In this document: positions 1 through 6,513 of the stretch, piece after piece
Layout: each line of letters opens with the position of its first letter
Position numbering within the stretch: the first letter of the stretch is position 1
Source of the DNA: Thermococci archaeon
GTDB taxonomy: Archaea; Methanobacteriota_B; Thermococci; Thermococcales; Thermococcaceae
Length of the DNA stretch: 8,617 nt
NCBI GenBank assembly: GCA_003663535.1
Contig: QMUE01000040.1
Span: 1 to 8,617 of the forward strand
Direction of reading: 5' to 3'
Made by a program: the position numbers and the translations under genes
The notes under the pieces: generated by a model
What the model saw: only the letters and a program-made list of their open reading frames with translations
What the model was told of the DNA's origin: nothing
Database searches by the model: none

Positions 1-504
1 ATAGCGTTTTACTACATCCGGATATTTTCTAACGGCCTCCTCCATAGGAAGCATGACTATTCCTTTCTTTTCAAATTCATCTTTAAGCTGAGAATAAACA
101 CTCTCACTGTCAAAAACTGCCGTCAAACCGGAAAGAAATTTCTTCTCTATCTCAGGAATATTCAACCTCTCAAAGGTTCTCCTTATGTTTTCTGGTAAAT
201 CGTCCCAATCTTTAACTTCCTTCTCAAGCTCGGGTTTCGTGTATAGAACAAGGTTCTCGAGATCAAGTTCTTCAATACCCACAACCCACTTTGGCATAGG
301 CAATTTTTCAAAGAGTTTTAATGCTCTAAGTCTATGTCTAAACATCCACTCTGGCTCATTTTTTATTTTTGAAAGTTCTTCAATAATACTTCTACTTATT
401 TTCCCTTTGAGCTCAATTTCTTTAGGGTAAGGTACTGCAGTTCCAAGAATCTCTTCTAACGAGCCAGCTTTTAGAATTTCTTCAAGCCTGGATCTCTCGC
501 TCAT
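1..504 (-). CDS. sufB: SufB, Fe-S cluster assembly scaffold protein (N-terminal 168 residues, cut by window edge)
   Basis: SufB is a scaffold subunit of the cytosolic SUF machinery; it works with the ATPase SufC to build Fe-S clusters. The frame is open from the ATG at 504 to position 1, so the C-terminal part (the beta-helix core) lies outside the window. The visible part has typical SufB N-terminal stretches: KIKNEPEWM at about residues 46-54 followed by an R-x-RALKLFEKLPMPKW segment, then KDWDDLPE-x-IRRTFERL, and a KFLSGLTAVFDSESVY segment. This pattern favours SufB over its paralogue SufD. The start ATG overlaps the sufC stop (shared ATGA, 501-504), and a GGTGGAGG ribosome binding site sits four bases upstream inside sufC (509-516). 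The two genes are therefore translationally coupled. Family recognition is from memory; the fragment is long enough for the call to be firm. Confidence 0.93.
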   Translation of the reverse strand, partial: MSERSRLEEILKAGSLEEILGTAVPYPKEIELKGKISRSIIEELSKIKNEPEWMFRHRLRALKLFEKLPMPKWVVGIEELDLENLVLYTKPELEKEVKDWDDLPENIRRTFERLNIPEIEKKFLSGLTAVFDSESVYSQLKDEFEKKGIVMLPMEEAVRKYPDVVKRY

Positions 505-1226
505 AATGCCTCCACCGCCACAAAACCCTTCTCTTCGATAGTCTTAACCAGTTCAATCCCTCCAGATGCAACTATTTTTCCGTCCTTGATCACATGAACT
601 CTGTGGGGTTTTAAATGCTCCAAAATCCTACCATAATGTGTTATAAGTAAAATTGCAGTCCCTTCTTCGTGAAGCTTATTTATAATCCCTGCAATAACCT
701 TAAGAGAATCGACATCAACTCCACTATCTGGTTCATCAAGAATGAGGAGCCTTGGTTTAACGAGATAGGCCTGCAACATCTCTAACTTTTTCCTCTCACC
801 ACCAGAAAAGCCGACATTTAAGAATCGCGTAAGCATTGAATTGTCCAAACCAAGCTCTTGAACAGCGTTGAAAATGACCTCATAAGCTTGAATTTCATCA
901 AGGTTTTTGAGGTTTTTTAACACCCTTTGCAAGAATTGAATAACCTTCACTCCCTCTACTTCAACAGGATGTTGAAAACTCAAGAAAACACCTCTTCTAA
1001 CCCTTTCCTCAGGAGGTAAGTTAGTTATATCCTCTCCATCAAAAATAATTTTCCCATTTATCACCTGATACTTGGGATGACCAGTTATTGTTAAGGCTAG
1101 TGTTGATCTCCCGCTCCCATTAGGACCCATTACAACATGAAGCTCTCCATCATCAACAATGAGGTTAATACCTTTGAGAATTTCCTTGTCCTCTACTTTT
1201 ACCCTTAGGTTCTCAGCTTTTAACAT
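501..1226 (-). CDS. sufC: SufC, ABC-type ATPase of Fe-S cluster assembly
   Basis: SufC is the cytosolic ATPase that drives the SufB scaffold in Fe-S cluster assembly. From the ATG at 1226 the protein has 241 residues, usual for the family. Visible motifs are the Walker A loop GPNGSGRST (34-42), Q-loop glutamine in SFQHP (Q85), signature SGGERK (141-146), Walker B LLILDEP (160-166), the SufC-like PDSGVDVDSL stretch, and the switch histidine in ITHYG (H197). The Walker A lysine is replaced by arginine (R40, codon AGA at 1109-1107), which is unusual because this lysine contacts ATP phosphates. The frame also allows a GTG at 1235 and an ATG at 1232, but a GGTGAT site at 1236-1231 lies four bases before the ATG at 1226, the spacing used by neighbouring genes. 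The gene overlaps sufB by 4 bp and has its own promoter. Confidence 0.95.
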   Translation of the reverse strand: MLKAENLRVKVEDKEILKGINLIVDDGELHVVMGPNGSGRSTLALTITGHPKYQVINGKIIFDGEDITNLPPEERVRRGVFLSFQHPVEVEGVKVIQFLQRVLKNLKNLDEIQAYEVIFNAVQELGLDNSMLTRFLNVGFSGGERKKLEMLQAYLVKPRLLILDEPDSGVDVDSLKVIAGIINKLHEEGTAILLITHYGRILEHLKPHRVHVIKDGKIVASGGIELVKTIEEKGFVAVEAL

Positions 1227-1270
1227 GACCATCACCGTCCATTATCGGTACATTTTTGTGTAAGAGAAAG

Positions 1271-1287
1271 TATTTTTAAAAGTTTTC
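1271..1287 (-). promoter_or_regulatory. BRE/TATA promoter of sufC-sufB
   Basis: On the minus strand, GAAAAC (1287-1282, BRE-like) is followed by TTTTAAAAATA (1281-1271), a strong archaeal TATA box. Transcription would start about 25 bp downstream, near 1250, giving a leader of about 24 nt before the ATG at 1226. The call comes from motif and spacing only. Confidence 0.7.
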
Positions 1288-1332
1288 TACTCAAAAATGG
1301 GTAATAACAGAAGAAATACAGGTACTCAAAAA
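1288..1332. repeat. Two direct copies of a 10-bp motif upstream of the suf promoter
   Basis: TACTCAAAAA occurs at 1323-1332 and again at 1288-1297, 35 bp apart (TTTTTGAGTA in the direction of suf transcription). The proximal copy abuts the BRE of the sufC promoter, a position used by archaeal transcription activators. A shorter related string, GCTCAAAAG, lies at 1338-1346. This could be a regulator site or chance in an AT-rich spacer. Confidence 0.35.
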
Positions 1333-1377
1333 CTTTGCTCAAAAGCATGAAATAAAGAAGTGCAGAATTGGAAGATC

Positions 1378-1902
1378 TCACTCCTCTTCCTGCATTAAAA
1401 GAGTTGGTAACTTTGGCCCTCTGGATGTAAGCTCTCTATCTAATATAAACAGTATTTGGGGGCTGTTTTCTGCAAATCTAAGCTTATCGAGAATTTTCTT
1501 TACACTGGCCTCTTCTTCAACCTGCTCATTAATAAACCACTCAAGGAAAGACCTGGTTGAATAGTCCTTCTCCTCCTCTGCTAGTGCAGCCAATTCATTT
1601 ATACACTTGCTTATGAACTGTTCATGCTCGTAAGCCGCTTTAAAAGCTTCAATTGGAGATCCCCACTCTTTTGGAGGCTGAGGAATTTCTTTAAGTTCCA
1701 CTCTGCCATTTCTGTCATAGATGTAATTATAAAACCTTAATGCATGCCCAACTTCTTCTTCTGCCTGAGCTTTCATCCAACTAGAAAAGCCTTCAAAGTT
1801 TAGATCGTCAAAATAGACCGCCATGGCGAAATAAAGGTATGCTGAATACATTTCTCTATTAAGTTGCTCGTTTAAAGCTTTCAACATCTTTTCAGTCAAC
1901 AC
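1378..1902 (-). CDS. ftnA: Ferritin (non-haem iron storage protein)
   Basis: This is a ferritin, the 24-subunit cytosolic cage that oxidises Fe(II) and stores it as mineral. At 174 residues it matches the length I recall for P. furiosus ferritin and resembles it closely along its whole length. The ferroxidase ligands are all present: E17, E50 and H53 (in EEEVGH), E94, Q127 and E130 (in NEQVEEE). It therefore looks like an active ferritin rather than a bacterioferritin or Dps. The start is most likely the GTG at 1902: GGTGAT (1913-1908) lies five bases upstream, and the resulting N-terminus [10 protein letters not shown] lines up with P. furiosus ferritin. A TTG at 1899 is a weaker alternative. 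It is transcribed leftward from its own promoter in the 48-bp gap after thiI, with sufC-sufB downstream, so iron storage and Fe-S assembly are neighbours. Confidence 0.97.
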   Translation of the reverse strand: MLTEKMLKALNEQLNREMYSAYLYFAMAVYFDDLNFEGFSSWMKAQAEEEVGHALRFYNYIYDRNGRVELKEIPQPPKEWGSPIEAFKAAYEHEQFISKCINELAALAEEEKDYSTRSFLEWFINEQVEEEASVKKILDKLRFAENSPQILFILDRELTSRGPKLPTLLMQEEE

Positions 1903-1934
1903 ATCCTATCACCAAAGCTATTTGTTTTTCCAAC

Positions 1935-1942
1935 TATTTAAG
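1935..1942 (-). promoter_or_regulatory. TATA box of the ferritin gene
   Basis: CTTAAATA (1942-1935, minus strand) lies in the short gap between thiI and ferritin. A start of transcription 25 bp downstream falls near 1913, just before the GGTGAT site, giving a leader of only about 11 nt. No clear iron-regulator operator is visible. Confidence 0.6.
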
Positions 1943-1950
1943 TGTTCACT

Positions 1951-3042
1951 TCAAAGTATCTTCTCCTTTTTTAACTCTTTTCGGATTCTCTCAAACTCTT
2001 CAAGTTTACCTTGAGTGACAACTCTCTCTGGCCTGAACGGGCAATCACAGTAGGGATATTCAAGAAATGCCCCATAAGTCCCTATCTCTCTAGCTATTTC
2101 CACAATCTCCTCTTTGTCCAAACCAATAAGTGGCCTGTGTATCGGAAAATCCACACTCATCGTTTCAAAGTAAAGATTTGTTAAAGTTTGTGAGGCAACT
2201 TGACCAAGAGAATCCCCTGTAACGATTGCAAGTGCTCCCCTCTCTCTTGCTATTTCTGCCGCTCTTCTTAGCATAGCGACTTTACAAACTACACAAGTCC
2301 ATTCTCTCCGGCCAAGTTTATTTAAGGTAAGTACATAAGGTTTGAGAATCTCAAAGTGGTTTTCAACTATTAACTCTATAGGGCTTGGGGAGTAATCATT
2401 CAAAATTTCCACTACTTTTTCAACAACCTTTCTCGCATTCATTCTTTGGTCAAAATGAACGGCAATTATCTCAGCGCCCCGTTTAAGCATAAGAAAAGCT
2501 GCAACAGGAGAATCTATTCCCCCGCTTAAAAGAACAACTACCTTTCCCTGAGTTCCAACGGGAAGACCTCCAACCCCCTTAATCTTCTCAAAGAATACAT
2601 ATACCTTCCCACCAATAATCTCGATTCCAATAACAAGTTCAGGATTCTCCAAATCCACTTTCCAACCAAATTCATTTACAACAAATGCTCCGACTTCTTT
2701 ATTCACCTCTATAGAGGTCCTTAGAAACGTTTTATCAAGCCTTTGTGTCTCAACTTTGAAACTTCTTGGTGATTTCCCTTTTAAAGCCTCTTTAAGGTAG
2801 TTTGGGATCTCGTTATAGTCCATAACCTCCGCTGGAGAAACCGAAACAACACCTGGAACTTTTGCTATAATTTCTGCAGCCTCATTTGGAGCATCAACAA
2901 GAATTCTCCCCCGTATAAGTTTAATTTTCCCAGTTATCCCCTTCCTCTCCAAGGCCTTTTCAATGTTCTTTGCGAGTTTTCTCTCAAATTCCTTTCTTTT
3001 TCCACGCTTTATTCCTATTTCTCCGTATCTAACTATTATCAC
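1951..3042 (-). CDS. thiI: ThiI, tRNA 4-thiouridine synthetase (archaeal type, no rhodanese domain)
   Basis: ThiI adenylates U8 of tRNA and inserts sulfur to make 4-thiouridine; some homologues also serve thiamine biosynthesis. From the GTG at 3042 the protein has 363 residues: an N-terminal ferredoxin-like and THUMP region (about 1-160), then a PP-loop ATP pyrophosphatase domain with SGGIDS (173-178). It ends without the C-terminal rhodanese domain of the E. coli enzyme. Instead it has a CVVC pair (C250, C253) and YCDCPF (C332, C334), the positions that in methanogen ThiI hold a [3Fe-4S] cluster used for sulfur transfer. An upstream in-frame GTG at 3051 would overlap the preceding gene by 8 bp. 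GTG 3042 is preferred because GGTGGT lies four bases upstream and MIIVRYGEIG is a typical ThiI start. It follows the E1-like gene with a 1-bp gap, so the two are co-transcribed. Confidence 0.93.
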   Translation of the reverse strand: MIIVRYGEIGIKRGKRKEFERKLAKNIEKALERKGITGKIKLIRGRILVDAPNEAAEIIAKVPGVVSVSPAEVMDYNEIPNYLKEALKGKSPRSFKVETQRLDKTFLRTSIEVNKEVGAFVVNEFGWKVDLENPELVIGIEIIGGKVYVFFEKIKGVGGLPVGTQGKVVVLLSGGIDSPVAAFLMLKRGAEIIAVHFDQRMNARKVVEKVVEILNDYSPSPIELIVENHFEILKPYVLTLNKLGRREWTCVVCKVAMLRRAAEIARERGALAIVTGDSLGQVASQTLTNLYFETMSVDFPIHRPLIGLDKEEIVEIAREIGTYGAFLEYPYCDCPFRPERVVTQGKLEEFERIRKELKKEKIL

Positions 3043-3043
3043 T

Positions 3044-4003
3044 TCAACCACCTAAATAACGCGCAAATAAATTCTTTGCTTCTCTCTCTCCCTCAGCTCC
3101 TCTTATGACCATCCTCCCACTTTTAAAGATTAGTATCTCATATTCATCATCTTCAAACTGGAGAAACTGAGAAGTTTTAAGATACTCTATCCCAAGTTTT
3201 TCAAGCCTCCCCGCAAGATCTTCCAAATTTACATTCATTTTCTCTGGAGGTGTAACTTGAATTGAACCATCACAAAGTCTTTCAATTTTCATATGTTTTT
3301 CCAAGAATGTAAATTCTCTCTTTACACAAGCTGGACATTCTTCTCTTCTAGGAACTTCAACCCTTTCAAACTCAAGTGTTTTCGTATCAAAGAATATTAA
3401 CTCACTTTTAATTTCCTCCCCCAAAAGGATCTTTGCAGCAAGACCAACTGCTACAGAAGCTGCTAATGAAGGAACATAGCTCATTACTCCAGCGACGGCA
3501 CATGTTGGCATTGGCCTCTCAGGGAGTTTTGGCATAAAACACCTAAAACAGGCAGTTTTTCCGGGAATTATTGGCATTATATTACCATATGTACTCAGGA
3601 CCCCCACATAAATCCATGGTTTGTTATTCTTTACGGCATAGTCGTTTATTATCTGACGAGTATAAATATTATCAGTCCCATCGATTATTAAATCTACTTT
3701 CTCAAGAATTCCTATTGTTGCTGGATTTAGATCTTCAAAATACCCCTCGACACCAAACTTCTCTTTTAAAACCTCAACTTTCGGTTTGCCGATATCTTCT
3801 TTAGTATAAATTGTTCTAGGGAGGTCACTATCATCTACAAAGTCTCGATCTACTACAACGATTTTTCCAACTCCAAGTTTATGGAGGAAATAGACTTCCC
3901 AACTCCCCAATGCTCCAGCACCAACTACTCCAACCGTGCTCTCGCTCAGTTTTCTTTGACCCTCTATACCAATGATCGGAAAGTGTCTTGAGAAATCCAT
4001 CAT
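3044..4003 (-). CDS. E1-like ThiF/MoeB/HesA family adenylyltransferase
   Basis: Proteins of this family adenylate the C-terminal glycine of ubiquitin-like sulfur carriers (ThiS, MoaD, SAMPs) so they can carry thiocarboxylate sulfur or be conjugated. From the ATG at 4003 it has 319 residues: a Rossmann ATP-binding loop GAGALG (28-33), acidic DRD (52-54), an arginine in DLPRTIY where MoeB has NLQRQ, DGTDN (108-112), two zinc-binding CxxC pairs (C152/C155, C223/C226), and a cysteine in PTCAVAGV (C168). After the zinc knuckle comes an extra domain of about 85 residues ending FKSGRMVIRGAEGE-x7-ARYLGG. This resembles the tail of a subset of bacterial ThiF/MoeB proteins. A GTG at 4012 is in frame, but GGTGAG (4013-4008) sits four bases before ATG 4003. 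Pairing with thiI suggests a role in tRNA thiolation; the carrier protein is not in the window. Confidence 0.88.
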   Translation of the reverse strand: MMDFSRHFPIIGIEGQRKLSESTVGVVGAGALGSWEVYFLHKLGVGKIVVVDRDFVDDSDLPRTIYTKEDIGKPKVEVLKEKFGVEGYFEDLNPATIGILEKVDLIIDGTDNIYTRQIINDYAVKNNKPWIYVGVLSTYGNIMPIIPGKTACFRCFMPKLPERPMPTCAVAGVMSYVPSLAASVAVGLAAKILLGEEIKSELIFFDTKTLEFERVEVPRREECPACVKREFTFLEKHMKIERLCDGSIQVTPPEKMNVNLEDLAGRLEKLGIEYLKTSQFLQFEDDEYEILIFKSGRMVIRGAEGEREAKNLFARYLGG

Positions 4004-4039
4004 ACCTCTCACCGAAAGGAATACGAAAAAGGCTTTATG

Positions 4040-4047
4040 AATTTAAT
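4040..4047 (-). promoter_or_regulatory. Possible TATA box of the E1-like/thiI operon
   Basis: ATTAAATT (4047-4040, minus strand) lies in the 83-bp gap after the flavodoxin gene. Transcription starting about 25 bp downstream, near 4018, would give a leader of about 15 nt before the ATG at 4003. The BRE is not convincing. Confidence 0.42.
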
Positions 4048-4086
4048 CATTGCAAGAGAGAAAATACATGTACCTTGTTCAACTGC

Positions 4087-4551
4087 TCATGAAATAATCA
4101 CAAACTTCTTTAATTCCTCTGCGAGCTCTTCCGTTCCTTCATCGAGCCTTTTCCTAATTAAAACCTTCCTAAGGATAGGCTTCTTTCCCCAGAGCTCCTC
4201 CATCTGCTCAAGGCACTTTCCAGGCCTTCCAGCACACGTGGAGAAAAAGGCAGCGTTTTTAATCTTCTCCCGGTTCCGCAGGAGATACGTCCTTATGGCC
4301 GGAGTCACGCGGCCGTTCCAGACGGGTGTTCCTACAATCACGAGGTCGTAGTCAGAGGGGTCCTTCTCAAACCCTACCTCCGTGGTTTTACCCCTCGTTG
4401 CGTCGTAACCCGCCCTTAGAAAGCCGAGAATTCCCTTGCGGGACTTTTTGTCTATGACTTCATCAACATCCGCATTGAGAGCTTTAGTAACCTCCTGAGC
4501 GACTCTTTTAGTTGTTCCACTCCGTGAATAGAACACAACGAGCGTTTTCAT
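4087..4551 (-). CDS. Small flavodoxin-like FMN protein
   Basis: This is a single-domain flavodoxin, a cytosolic FMN-binding electron carrier or part of a quinone/FMN reductase system. It has 154 residues, within the usual range for short-chain flavodoxins. The phosphate-binding loop is YSRSGTTKR (8-16), the second FMN loop is GTPVWNGR (74-81), and the third is FSTCAGRPG (103-111), carrying C106 with C113 nearby. There is no fused partner domain and no signal peptide. The ATG at 4551 has a GGGGAT site four bases upstream. It is transcribed away from the MarR-MATE pair and shares an 83-bp control region with it, so it may be co-controlled with the efflux pump. Base composition is clearly richer in G+C than the E1-like gene just downstream, as in the MATE gene. 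The redox partner cannot be told from the sequence. Confidence 0.9.
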   Translation of the reverse strand: MKTLVVFYSRSGTTKRVAQEVTKALNADVDEVIDKKSRKGILGFLRAGYDATRGKTTEVGFEKDPSDYDLVIVGTPVWNGRVTPAIRTYLLRNREKIKNAAFFSTCAGRPGKCLEQMEELWGKKPILRKVLIRKRLDEGTEELAEELKKFVIIS

Positions 4552-4581
4552 GAATATCCCCCAGTTAAAATGGTCATTGTG

Positions 4582-4597
4582 ATTAATATGTGTTTCT
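4582..4597 (-). promoter_or_regulatory. BRE/TATA promoter of the flavodoxin gene
   Basis: On the minus strand AGAAACAC (4597-4590, BRE-like) precedes ATATTAAT (4589-4582). The start of transcription would fall near 4560, right at the GGGGGAT ribosome binding site (4562-4556), giving a leader of about 10 nt. It lies back to back with the marR promoter. Confidence 0.55.
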
Positions 4598-4614
4598 GAA
4601 AAAGTTTTTAAATT
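4598..4614 (+). promoter_or_regulatory. BRE/TATA promoter of the marR-MATE operon
   Basis: GAAAAAG (4598-4604, BRE) followed by TTTTTAAATT (4605-4614, TATA) is a near-ideal Thermococcales promoter. A start 25 bp beyond the TATA centre lands at about 4634-4635, the first base of the marR ATG. With no ribosome binding site before that ATG, the mRNA is probably leaderless. Confidence 0.72.
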
Positions 4615-4618
4615 CTAA

Positions 4619-4634
4619 AGTTTCAATTGAAACT
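4619..4634. promoter_or_regulatory. Perfect 16-bp palindrome, probable MarR operator
   Basis: AGTTTCAATTGAAACT is its own reverse complement over all 16 bases and ends at the base before the marR ATG (4635). It covers the predicted transcription start, between the TATA box and the coding region. MarR proteins bind such dyads as dimers and often repress their own operon. A dimer here would block RNA polymerase loading or escape. Binding by this MarR is inferred, not shown. Confidence 0.75.
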
Positions 4635-5051
4635 ATGTCTGCAAAAGGTGAGAGGGCATGCGACCTCATATCGGAGCTCTACTGGACCATGAGAAAGGCC
4701 TTCGAGGAGAGACTTGAGGAGTTAGGTGTTACTTTTCTTGAGTTCAAAGCTCTGGTACACCTCAAAGGGGCAAAGACCCAGGGCAATCTTCTGAGAGAAA
4801 TGAACGTTTCTAAATCAACGGTCTCAAAAGTGCTCTCCTCCCTTGAGAGAAAGGGGATTGTAAGGAGGGAGCGTAGAGGAAGGGTTTACAGCGTGAAGCT
4901 CACAGATAAGGGCCTTGAGATGCTCAAGGCCATTGAAAAGGCGGGGAAAGAACTTGAGGAGAGCATGCTCTCGGAAATGAGCAGCCAAGAGAAATCCAAT
5001 TTCTTGCTTCTCCTTGAAAAGGCGATAAAAGGATTGGAGGGAAGTGAATGA
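4635..5051 (+). CDS. MarR-family transcription regulator of the MATE operon
   Basis: This is a dimeric winged-helix regulator of the MarR family, which commonly senses aromatic or toxic ligands and controls efflux genes. From ATG 4635 it has 138 residues: an N-terminal dimerisation helix with the usual LYWTMRKAFEERL pattern, a winged helix at about 35-92 with recognition helix SKSTVSKVLSSLERKGIVRR (59-78), a basic wing RRERRGRVYSVKLTDKG, and a C-terminal dimerisation helix. C9 is the only cysteine, so an OhrR-type thiol switch is possible but unsupported. The frame extends back to a GTG at 4590, but that would translate through the TATA box and palindrome. ATG 4635 is therefore chosen, probably as a leaderless start. 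The stop overlaps the MATE ATG (ATGA, 5048-5051), so the two are coupled and the MATE pump is the likely target. Confidence 0.93.
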   Translation: MSAKGERACDLISELYWTMRKAFEERLEELGVTFLEFKALVHLKGAKTQGNLLREMNVSKSTVSKVLSSLERKGIVRRERRGRVYSVKLTDKGLEMLKAIEKAGKELEESMLSEMSSQEKSNFLLLLEKAIKGLEGSE

Positions 5052-6442
5052 GCGAAAAAACGACAAAGGGCGTACAGATTTTGAGAGGCAACCCGAAAAA
5101 GGCCATAATCAAGCTCTCCATTCCAATGATGATAGGCATGTCAGTTCAGACGGTATATAACCTCGCCGATGGAATATGGGTCTCCGGTCTCGGCCCCAAT
5201 GCTCTGGCCGCGGTGGGGCTCTTCTTTCCAGTCTTCATGGGAATAATCTCTCTCGCCTCTGGCTTGGGCATAGGCGCAAGCTCCGCGATAGCGAGGAGAA
5301 TAGGGGCCAGAGATAAGGAGGGAGCCGATAATGTGGCCATACACTCCTTTATCCTCTCGCTGCTTCTTGGAGTGACCATAACCATCACCATGCTCCCCAC
5401 GATAGACTCGCTATTTCGCTCCATGGGTGCGAAGGGGGAAGCGGTTGAGCTCGCCATAGAGTACTCGAGGGTGCTCCTCATAGGGGCCTTTGTAATTGTC
5501 TTCAACAACGTTGGAAACGGCATCCTGAGAGGAGAAGGGGATGCAAACAGGGCTATGCTCGCGATGGTACTCGGTTCGGGCCTTAACATAGTCCTTGACC
5601 CGATATTCATCTACACCCTCGGCTTCGGCGTTGTTGGGGCCGCTTATGCAACTCTGCTCTCTATGATCGTAACTTTCCTCTTCATCGCCTACTGGCTCTT
5701 TATCAAGAGAGACACTTATGTGGACATAACGCTCAGGGACTTCTCGCCGAGTAGAGAAATCCTTAAAGACATACTGCGCGTTGGGCTTCCATCCTCGCTC
5801 TCCCAGCTCTCCATGTCAATAGCAATGTTCTTCCTCAACAGTGTGGCAATAATGGCGGGTGGAGAAAGAGGTATTGCCGTCTTCACGGGCACCTGGCGTG
5901 TCACAATGCTTGGAATAGTGCCCATACTCGGCATGGCTGCCGCTACCACCGCAGTTACCGGAGCTGCATATGGAGAGAGAAACATCGAGAAGCTCGAAAC
6001 GGCATACCTCTACGCCATAAAACTTGCTTTCCTGATAGAACTTGGGGTGGTTGCCTTTGTAATCCTCTTCGCACCTCAGGTGGCTTATCTCTTCACATAC
6101 TCCGAGTCCGCTCAGGCAATAAAGGGGGAGTTAATCTCCGCCCTTAGAACGCTCCCCATCTTTTTGGTTTTGACACCCTTCGGCATGATGACTTCGGCCA
6201 TGTTCCAAGGAATAGGAGAAGGGGAAAAGTCGCTTGTTTTAACCGTCTTCAGAACTTTAATCATGCAGGTGGGCTTTGCCTACCTGTTCGTGCACTACAC
6301 TTCCCTCGGGCTCAAAGGGGTGTGGCTCGGGATAGTAATAGGCAACATGGTAGCAGCGGTTACGGGCTTCACCTGGGGGAGGTTGAGGGTAAGGAGCTTT
6401 AAAAGGACCTTCTCAGAAACCAAAAACATTACTTTGCCCTGA
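5048..6442 (+). CDS. MATE-family multidrug efflux transporter (PfMATE-like)
   Basis: This is a MATE (DinF branch) antiporter in the cytoplasmic membrane that exports drugs or toxic organic compounds using H+ or Na+ gradients. Its 464 residues and hydrophobic pattern fit 12 transmembrane helices in two six-helix lobes. It is very similar, from memory, to the crystallised P. furiosus MATE, with the same numbering through the N-lobe. The cation and proton site residues of that structure are all present: P26, Y37, D41, N157, E163 (in RGEGDANR), N180 and D184 (in LNIVLDP). It should therefore be functional. The ATG at 5048 overlaps the marR stop and has a GGAGGG site (5036-5041) upstream. Codons are GC-rich (many GCC, CTC, ATA, AGG) compared with the AT-rich genes at both ends of the window, consistent with acquisition from a higher-GC relative together with marR and the flavodoxin gene. 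Confidence 0.96.
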   Translation: MSEKTTKGVQILRGNPKKAIIKLSIPMMIGMSVQTVYNLADGIWVSGLGPNALAAVGLFFPVFMGIISLASGLGIGASSAIARRIGARDKEGADNVAIHSFILSLLLGVTITITMLPTIDSLFRSMGAKGEAVELAIEYSRVLLIGAFVIVFNNVGNGILRGEGDANRAMLAMVLGSGLNIVLDPIFIYTLGFGVVGAAYATLLSMIVTFLFIAYWLFIKRDTYVDITLRDFSPSREILKDILRVGLPSSLSQLSMSIAMFFLNSVAIMAGGERGIAVFTGTWRVTMLGIVPILGMAAATTAVTGAAYGERNIEKLETAYLYAIKLAFLIELGVVAFVILFAPQVAYLFTYSESAQAIKGELISALRTLPIFLVLTPFGMMTSAMFQGIGEGEKSLVLTVFRTLIMQVGFAYLFVHYTSLGLKGVWLGIVIGNMVAAVTGFTWGRLRVRSFKRTFSETKNITLP

Positions 6443-6446
6443 ACTC

Positions 6447-6457
6447 CTTTCTTTTTA
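6447..6457 (+). terminator. T-rich terminator after the MATE gene
   Basis: A pyrimidine stretch CTTTCTTTTTA begins about five bases after the MATE stop codon. Archaeal RNA polymerase stops at oligo-T runs without needing a hairpin, so this is a plausible end of the marR-MATE transcript. The T run is only five long. Confidence 0.45.
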
Positions 6458-6513
6458 CTGTTCGAAGGCGAGAGGGAAAGACAAAAGCAAAAAAGTATCT
6501 ACAAATCCTTGAC

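Noticed and set aside
4037..4351. 104-codon plus-strand frame opposite the flavodoxin gene
   Set aside because: It is antisense to a well-supported flavodoxin, with no coding signature or ribosome binding site.
4590..4634. GTG at 4590 as an upstream start of marR, adding 15 residues
   Set aside because: These codons are the TATA box and the perfect palindrome; ATG 4635 gives a normal MarR N-terminus and length.
4619..4634. CRISPR repeat fragment (GTTTCAAT...GAAAC resembles archaeal repeat ends)
   Set aside because: There is a single 16-bp copy, no spacer-repeat series, and its position at the marR start explains it better as an operator.
5146..5610. 154-codon minus-strand open frame inside the MATE gene
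   Set aside because: The long frame is a by-product of GC-rich MATE codons; the opposite strand encodes a strongly recognised transporter.
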